A stretch of 26,946 nt of DNA, taken from positions 1 to 26,946 of the forward strand of contig LSSL01002580.1 in the NCBI GenBank assembly GCA_001953115.1. The letters are read 5' to 3'. Every line of letters starts with the position of its first letter. The first letter of the stretch is position 1. A program made the translations under genes and the position numbers. The stretch comes from Smittium mucronatum. Taxonomy: Eukaryota; Kickxellomycota; Harpellomycetes; Harpellales; Legeriomycetaceae. Positions 21,490 through 26,946 of this stretch are shown piece by piece. The notes below the pieces were generated by a model that had not been told where the DNA came from, did no database searches, and saw only the letters and a list, made by a program, of their open reading frames with translations.

Positions 21490-24400
21490 ATTGAAAATTT
21501 TATTTGCCCCTCCCATATGCCACTCTAGTAGCTCCGTATCATCATTTTTTTAAGGGGCTGGTGATTCCCTCAAACTCTGAAGCTTAATTTTTCTGAAATC
21601 CAGCTTTTAACGTAGATTTTTGCTTTTTTCACAAGAATTTAATTTTAGAGTTTTCAGCTTGTAGTCATCCTTAAGCGTCTTTAGACTCCCTCCAACCAGG
21701 ACGTTTCCCAACTGTAACCAGATGGGATTCATTGAAATTAAACGCACTATTTTGGATATTAGAGCCAATAGCTGAAGATATGAAACGTAAAATTGCAATT
21801 TTTAATATTGTATCCAATAAATAAAAGTTTAATATGATACAAAAAACAATTCATGGATCATAAATTTTGCAGAAGCGTTTCTTTTAAACTTTTCACTCAG
21901 AATTTTCGTATTATCTAAATGTGGTACAGTCATGAAGGCCCCCATTCGCATTTTACCAATGGTTTTGAGGCAAAATTTCAGGTCGGGATAAAGAATTTGA
22001 GTATTTTTCAGTTTCTTTATGCTGATTTTTTGTAGCCCAGTCATTCTGCAAATTTTATACCAGTTATATTTATTTTCCCTGTCTATTGTGATAATTGCGT
22101 TTTCACCGTTTCAATTTTAAGCCTAGATTTTTTAGATGGGGTTTCACTGCCATCAACCCAGATTGATAATATTGTTTTGATGGAAGACTCAGAGAGGTTT
22201 TAAACCTAACTATTTAATATTTTCCACTTTTGATACGAACTTACCGAGAGATAAAATTTTTTTAAATTCGTATTTTTTCCAAAATCCCGATCTAATTCTC
22301 GCAATTGCGGCAGAATTATCCAACTTGATAAAAAGTTCACAGCTTTGTAAATATAGATCAAATCGATTGATCTCTGATATTTATAATACAAAAATTCCCA
22401 ACCATAAAATGTCTAATTAGCATTATTGCGTCAATTTATTTTATTTTTAGACTAGTTGGTATATAAGAAATGCTAAAGAAACTATAAGCATAACAAAATG
22501 CTTTTCTGAGCTTAACTTTACCGTTTTTTTACAGTTTCCGACATGATCAGTCTATTTTGAGTAACATAATCGAAATTTTAATATTCATCTGTATTTGAAA
22601 ATTTTTAATATTGCTAGATCAAGTAGGATTATTTTTTTCCAAAAGCACTCATTAAAAAATAATTTTATTCATTCACAGCCATTTCTCAAGTTTTTCAATG
22701 ATCTTGATTTGATTTAATTCATATTAAATTTTGGTCTCTAATTGAGCTAATAGCTCTGATTCGTCAAAAATAGAAGTGCAGGTATTTTAGGGGAGGGATA
22801 GGGACTGAGATAATATTTAACTGTTTAATATATTGCTATCATAGTAATCTAAAAGAGTTGGAGATTCTGTAAAGCCTTGTAACAGCTCAAACATGATTTT
22901 AATTAATTTTTATTCATCATAACCTATCCTAACAGATATTTTCAGGGATCTATACGATATCCACATAGCATATATTAGTTTTCCTCCTATCCCAACTGAC
23001 TTTAAAATATAAAAAATGAGCACAAGTGGTAATCAGCCATAACATTTGCTGTATTCGATATAGGAATTTTTTTTTGAAGGAAAATTCCATACAGAGTGGT
23101 TGCTTCAGTAGCGCAATATTCAAAAAGTTTAAAAAATGATTAATATTTTACCAAAATTTAATATTTTGTATCAATTAGAGCTAATTTTTTGTCTAAAATT
23201 TTTTTATATGGGCTTCGAGAGGGTTTTTATTAGCAAAACTACTCGATAATTCCGGGATATTTCATACTTTTCTTTTTAAGTATAGGAATATCAGTGCTGT
23301 TATACATAAAACTTGGTATTTCACCATTTTAATACATCAAAAAAAAATATCGAATAAAAATTTAGCTAGTTAGATTTTGATATTTTTTCTGATTGCACCA
23401 TTTTCTAAACTCACATGTTATTTCATCAATTTTAAGGGGTTTTTTATTAGGCGTGTTAATAAGAGCAGATGATATATTCTCGATATTATTCCCTCATAAT
23501 TCTTTTAAAAAAGTCACATCCTATATTGATGAAGCAATTAAATTTGGTATCACTACTGTTGTTTTCAATTTTATCATTGGCCAGTTTAATAAAGATTTTG
23601 TTTCATATTTTTAGATTTTTATTTTTATCACACATTGGGCTTTCTGAAATTCCCCTGAACACATTACTAGTATATTATTTGATGAATTTTTATCGGTTTT
23701 AGAAGCAATTCTTGATTATTTGGTTTTATAAAAATTTAATTTTTTTATATTGTTATAAATTTTCATCGGCTTTTGTAGCACTTATTGAGTTAGATATAGA
23801 AATTATGTAATCCAATTATCGTTTTTTCCAAACTTAACATAGTGGAGTTTATTTAGGTGATTTTTTATTCTTACAATTTTATTTTTTGACAGAGGTTTCA
23901 AAAAAACCTCACAGGCATTCGTTATTGCTTCAAAAAGCTTTGGTTCTACCCATTAAACACTAATAATACTTATGGGAAGTTCATTTAAATTTGGATAATA
24001 ATCGATCAAAACATTAAATTTATTATTTTTGATTAATTTTTCTTAGCTAATAGAATTCTATTGGTGTCAATTTTTGTTTTTTTTCTGGAATTTCGAGTGA
24101 TTCGGAATTTTACTCAACATTAATCCGAAATGATTTGATATTCCTAGATTTTTGTTCTCAGTATACCAATTTTCTCTACAACTGAGTCATGATAAAAAAT
24201 GGTCAATAGCTAATCCATTTTCTCCTTTATTATACCTAGATATGGAATAATTAGTCACTTTGCTCTATGGTGGTTCATTCCTAACTTATATATGAATTTT
24301 ATTTCCCTAGTAACACCCATATTTAGATCACCTAGAATTAAATGTTTTTTAATTTGAAATTTTATTTTTGGAAAAGCCCAAATTTTTTATCTTTTTCCAT

Positions 24401-24660
24401 TTCTTGGTATGTCAAAGTTAATCACTATAATTTCAAAAGATTTTTTCTTTAATGTTTTCCCCATGAAAATACCTGATATTCATGTTTGAGATTATTATAT
24501 TATAATATATTTTGGCACGATTTGTTCTTCATTGCAAATATTAAGATAGTACCACGTTTATCAACATCTGTCTTTATATATATATAAATATAGATTGTAA
24601 TATAAGTTTTTTAAGCTTTTTTACTTATAAAAATTTCCTGGAGCTTCAAATATCTGGATG
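21490..24660 (-). pseudogene. LINE (non-LTR retrotransposon) relic with APE-type endonuclease and reverse transcriptase
   Basis: Read on the minus strand through many stops and frameshifts. The endonuclease traces are KLQEIFIS (about 24645), IIVINFDIP (about 24430) and HLILGDLNMG (24344-24315), the counterpart of the APE motif (I)LGDFN. Reverse-transcriptase traces are NKKPLKIDEITCEFRKW (about 23430; family NKKAPGPDGIT-E), NGEIPSFMYNSTDIPILKKK (23328-23269) and ILKSVGIGGKLIYAMWISYR (from 23008). Then come LLQGFTESPT (about 22880; family QG-PLSP) and a ruined FADD box, LLF-DESELLA (about 22780-22745). The C-terminal part includes KRPGWRESKD (about 21705), resembling the GRRPRGRPRKRW-type tail of some LINEs. 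The clade is undetermined. No poly(A) tail or target duplication was identified. Confidence 0.85.
21505..21610 (-). repeat. LINE 3'-end sequence with a second copy at 9.24 kb
   Basis: The segment containing TATGCCACTCTAGTAGCTCC (21515) is shared with 9247-9266 (16 of 20 identical, all differences transitions). It lies directly downstream of the last LINE coding trace and probably belongs to its 3' untranslated tail. Confidence 0.45.
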
Positions 24661-24817
24661 GACCGGTATTAGATACTAAATTACACATTCCTGAATTTTT
24701 AAATTTTCATAAATCAATAGCCATTATTATAAGCTGATTATTATTCACAATATTTGGATTTATTGGTATCAGATATAGTCAATTCATTGTTATCAGATAT
24801 AGTCAATTCATTGTTAT
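24646..24817. repeat. 24-bp exact tandem duplication inside a diverged longer repeat
   Basis: The 24-bp unit starting TATCAGATATAGTC occurs at 24767-24790 and again, identical, at 24791-24814, with TAT beginning a third. A diverged relative, TCTGGATGGACCGGTATTAG at about 24652-24671, corresponds to TTTGGATTTATTGGTATCAG at 24754-24773. An older duplication of about 100 bp therefore underlies the region. It overlaps or precedes the 5' end of the LINE relic. Confidence 0.75.
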
Positions 24818-25560
24818 AAAATTTTATTTTTTTATTTTTTTATTCTTTTGGTAAAATGGAATTTACGGATCGGAATTTCGTATTTTCTTCCCAAATAATT
24901 TTATTTTTTAGGTTTATTATTATTTTTTTATTTCACCTTTGATAGGTTTGATTTTTGATTGGTCACATGGCCTGTTCTTATTTCCCCAGTGATTATTTTT
25001 TATTATGAAAATAGCCATAAAGGAGGAGTTATATTTAAACTATACCTTAATGATTTTTTTAAGCTTACATGTGTCGAAAACTAACATTGTATCCGTTTTA
25101 TTTTATTTTTTTTGATTTTTTTTAAAATTATACTTGAATTCGTCGTCATGGTCATGGTCATGGGTGTGGAATAAATATTCATATTCATATCCGGATTAAT
25201 TAAAATCGATTTTAGCTTAATCAGATAAGTAAAAATAGATCTTAGTTATCATTCAAATCTTTATCTAAACTTACACCAGCATTATTTTAATTAGTAAATG
25301 TGTCATAAAAATCTACCTATAGTTTAATTTTGCCACAGAGGGGCCATTATAAAATGTTCGCTGCGAATTTTCTTCATAGGCAGAGTTATGCATTTTTTAT
25401 GTCTTGAAAGTCTTATTGCGCTGAAAGACGGTTTTCATTCGCGTTTTTAGATATTTATTATGGTTATTTTTTTTTTAAATTAAAACTATTTTATATTTTT
25501 CAGCTGTTTTTTTTCAGTCTTTTGTTTAGTTAGTTTTAAGTGTTTTTCTCGGAGGTAGTT
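24818..25560. other. Intergenic, no gene recognised
   Basis: AT-rich. The only repeat seen is TCATGG three times in tandem at 25146-25163. The LINE 5' end could extend into the left part, but no endonuclease motif was readable there. Confidence 0.5.
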
Positions 25561-25650
25561 GCTTATATATATGCAGAGAAAGGTAGAGAAAGTGATACTT
25601 CAGCATTGTTTTCTACTTCAGATCCCAATCTAGGCCGCGAGTCATACCCA

Positions 25651-25660
25651 TATATATAAA
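25651..25660 (+). promoter_or_regulatory. TATA-like box
   Basis: TATATATAAA precedes the candidate small membrane-protein gene. A similar run, TATATATATG, is at about 25564-25573. Distance to the favoured start (25833) would be bridged by a leader exon and a 95-bp intron (25738-25832). Confidence 0.35.
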
Positions 25661-25832
25661 TAGATTGGTAGCTATTCATGTATTCTCATGTATCTTTTTT
25701 GCCGTTAATTTCGATAAGTTTCTTTCCCAGCCTCAAGGTAAGTTTCTCATCTATTATTCATAATTTGTAAGGATCAGGTTTATTTTGTAGAGAAAAAGGG
25801 AATAAGATAATAAATATGAATTTGGCCATAAG

Positions 25833-26185
25833 ATGCCAGGAGATGGAAACAAGTTGAAAAGCTTAGCCATTCCAAAATGGCTAAGCTTCCTTATTTATAT
25901 CATTTTTGGTTTCCTAGCAGCCAATTATGCTTATGAGAGATTTTCTCAATTGGGTGAAATGTTTCGTATGTGTAATGAGTCTATTGGTTCATTACATAAT
26001 TGAAGAGAGTTGAAAACTCATATAGTTGTAAATAAAGTATCAATTATCAAAATTTAGATCGACAGAGAAAGTGAGCAATATTTAAACTCAATTCTCTGCA
26101 TATTGAAGAAAATATGAGTATAAGTGATTATGCAATTATAATTGCATCGCCTTTAGATAAAAAGCAACAGTTAAAGATTGAATAG
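25833..26185 (+). CDS. Putative very small single-pass membrane protein (53 aa, 2 coding exons)
   Basis: From ATG 25833 an exon-like, G+C-richer block (25833-25965) codes MPGDGNKLKSLAIPKWLSFL and continues with a hydrophobic segment (about residues 17-33), then YERFSQLGEMF. A GTATGT donor follows at 25966. An acceptor ending CCTTTAG at 26156 joins in phase to 26157-26185 and ends HKKQQLKIE then TAG, giving 53 residues. Without splicing the frame ends at TGA 26001-26003 (56 aa). Upstream, AAG|GTAAGT at 25738 pairs with AG at 25831-25832. That exon could be untranslated, or could add 20 residues in frame from ATG 25678. The topology is a short polar N-terminus, one membrane helix and a charged tail. 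Small respiratory-chain or ER accessory subunits look like this, but I cannot name it. Confidence 0.5.
25859..25888. repeat. Perfect 13-bp inverted repeat with CCAA loop inside the coding exon
   Basis: AAGCTTAGCCATT (25859-25871) and AATGGCTAAGCTT (25876-25888) are exact complements around a four-base loop. In the small membrane-protein frame the hairpin encodes the residues around LAIPKW at the start of the membrane helix. Confidence 0.85.
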
Positions 26186-26335
26186 TTATTATAATCTAAC
26201 TGGTAAAAAAATTCGCTTCAGAAACTTTTTATATTTAAATTTTAGTTTAATAATACTTTATCATTTCGGTATCCACACATCTTATAGATTTTTTTCATTA
26301 GAATTACAAAATAAGGCGGCCTCAGTTTTACAGGT

Positions 26336-26571
26336 TTTCCCACCAAGATTAGAATCCCCTCCAAATCAAATGAAAATGTTTCCTAATTAATTGAAACGTT
26401 TTCCCAAAATAATTACAAGATTTCCCAATCTAAGACACTCTATAACAAACAAACAATAAAATTTCCCAAAATGAATGAAATTGTTTCCCAAAAATCCTCA
26501 ACTCATTTCCGAAAACCCTTTAATTCATTTCACAAAAATCTAAGCGCTATTTCCCAAGATAAAAAAATTAA
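26336..26571. repeat. Decayed 21-22 bp tandem array, consensus near TTTCCCAAAATNAATTNAAA
   Basis: TTTCCC or a close variant recurs at 26336, 26379, 26400, 26421, 26462, 26484, 26506, 26528 and 26550, with a weak unit near 26358 and one unit missing near 26442. The first units are 21 bp apart and the last ones 22 bp. In one plus frame the 21-bp part reads as a heptad with Phe-Pro at its start (FPPRLES, PPNQMKM, FPN). It soon hits stops, so a former coding repeat or a pure minisatellite are both possible. Confidence 0.75.
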
Positions 26572-26946
26572 AAAAGTAGCCATTTTTTATTTTTGGAATC
26601 AATTCAAAATATTCTCATTCCTAAAAAAGATCTTGCTAATTTCTTATTGATTTTTATTTGCAATGCCTCTCAATAAAAATAAGTATTAAATATTTAACAA
26701 ATAAAAATACTTTTTAAAATCTCACTAGGACTAAATTAACTCGTTTATTTTTTCTATCAGTAATTTGCGTTTAAAAGGGACATAAACACTTTCTTTTTTT
26801 TTTCGAAGATTATTCTCAAAAAAATTTAATTTATCAGTAAAACGACGAATCATCTTCTAAATATTTTGATAAAATTTTATGGGTCTTTAGTCCAAAATAA
26901 AACACCCATGAATGTAAAAATTTGACGTTAAATTCAAAAAAGACGA
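26572..26946. other. AT-rich DNA to the window end
   Basis: No gene found. A small complementary pair, ATGGGT (26879-26884) and ACCCAT (26904-26909), flanks a T/A-rich spacer. Confidence 0.5.

Noticed and set aside
23393..23702. Two overlapping plus-strand frames with hydrophobic translations
   Set aside because: Antisense to the LINE reverse-transcriptase region.
11485..24660. Repeat-induced point mutation (RIP) as the cause of AT-richness
   Set aside because: Possible, but the text is dominated by poly-A/poly-T runs and not obviously by TpA excess, and single-copy flanks are equally AT-rich. A dinucleotide count would be needed to decide.
26336..26571. CRISPR-like array
   Set aside because: Units are degenerate, there are no unique spacers between them, and the host is eukaryotic.

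Overview
The window is about three-quarters A+T. It looks like nuclear DNA of a filamentous or early-diverging fungus. Two multi-exon protein genes with short GT-AG introns (65-241 bp) can be rebuilt completely. One is a fungal-style mitochondrial ribosomal protein bL27. The other is Dsc3, a subunit of the fungal Golgi Dsc ubiquitin ligase. Exons have clearly more G+C than introns and flanks. The lineage cannot be fixed from sequence reading alone.

Layout: 1-4.2 kb is AT-rich DNA without a recognisable gene. Then come two convergent genes, bL27m (+, 4265-5138) and dsc3 (-, 5449-6615), with two possible exons of an unresolved gene just upstream of dsc3. Next are a short piggyBac-type non-autonomous element (7474-7636) and a G+C-rich island with a 43-bp tandem repeat and a hairpin (8040-8640).

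From about 9 kb to 24.7 kb the window is mainly a graveyard of transposons, all read on the minus strand and all broken by stops and frameshifts. They are a pogo/Tigger-like DNA transposon with both terminal inverted repeats (11485-14019), a Mutator-like (MULE) transposase fragment (about 19480-20160), and a LINE with endonuclease, reverse transcriptase and C-terminal traces (about 21490-24660). A second sequence related to the LINE 3' end lies near 9.24 kb.

At the right end (25.65-26.2 kb) there is probably a third real gene, coding a very small single-pass membrane protein. It is followed by a decayed 21-22 bp tandem array that in one frame reads as a Phe-Pro heptad repeat.

The two identified genes are not functionally linked (mitochondrial translation; Golgi membrane protein quality control). 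I see no defence system, gene cluster or other coherent multi-gene system. The distinctive content is the fossil transposon record and several unexplained repeats.
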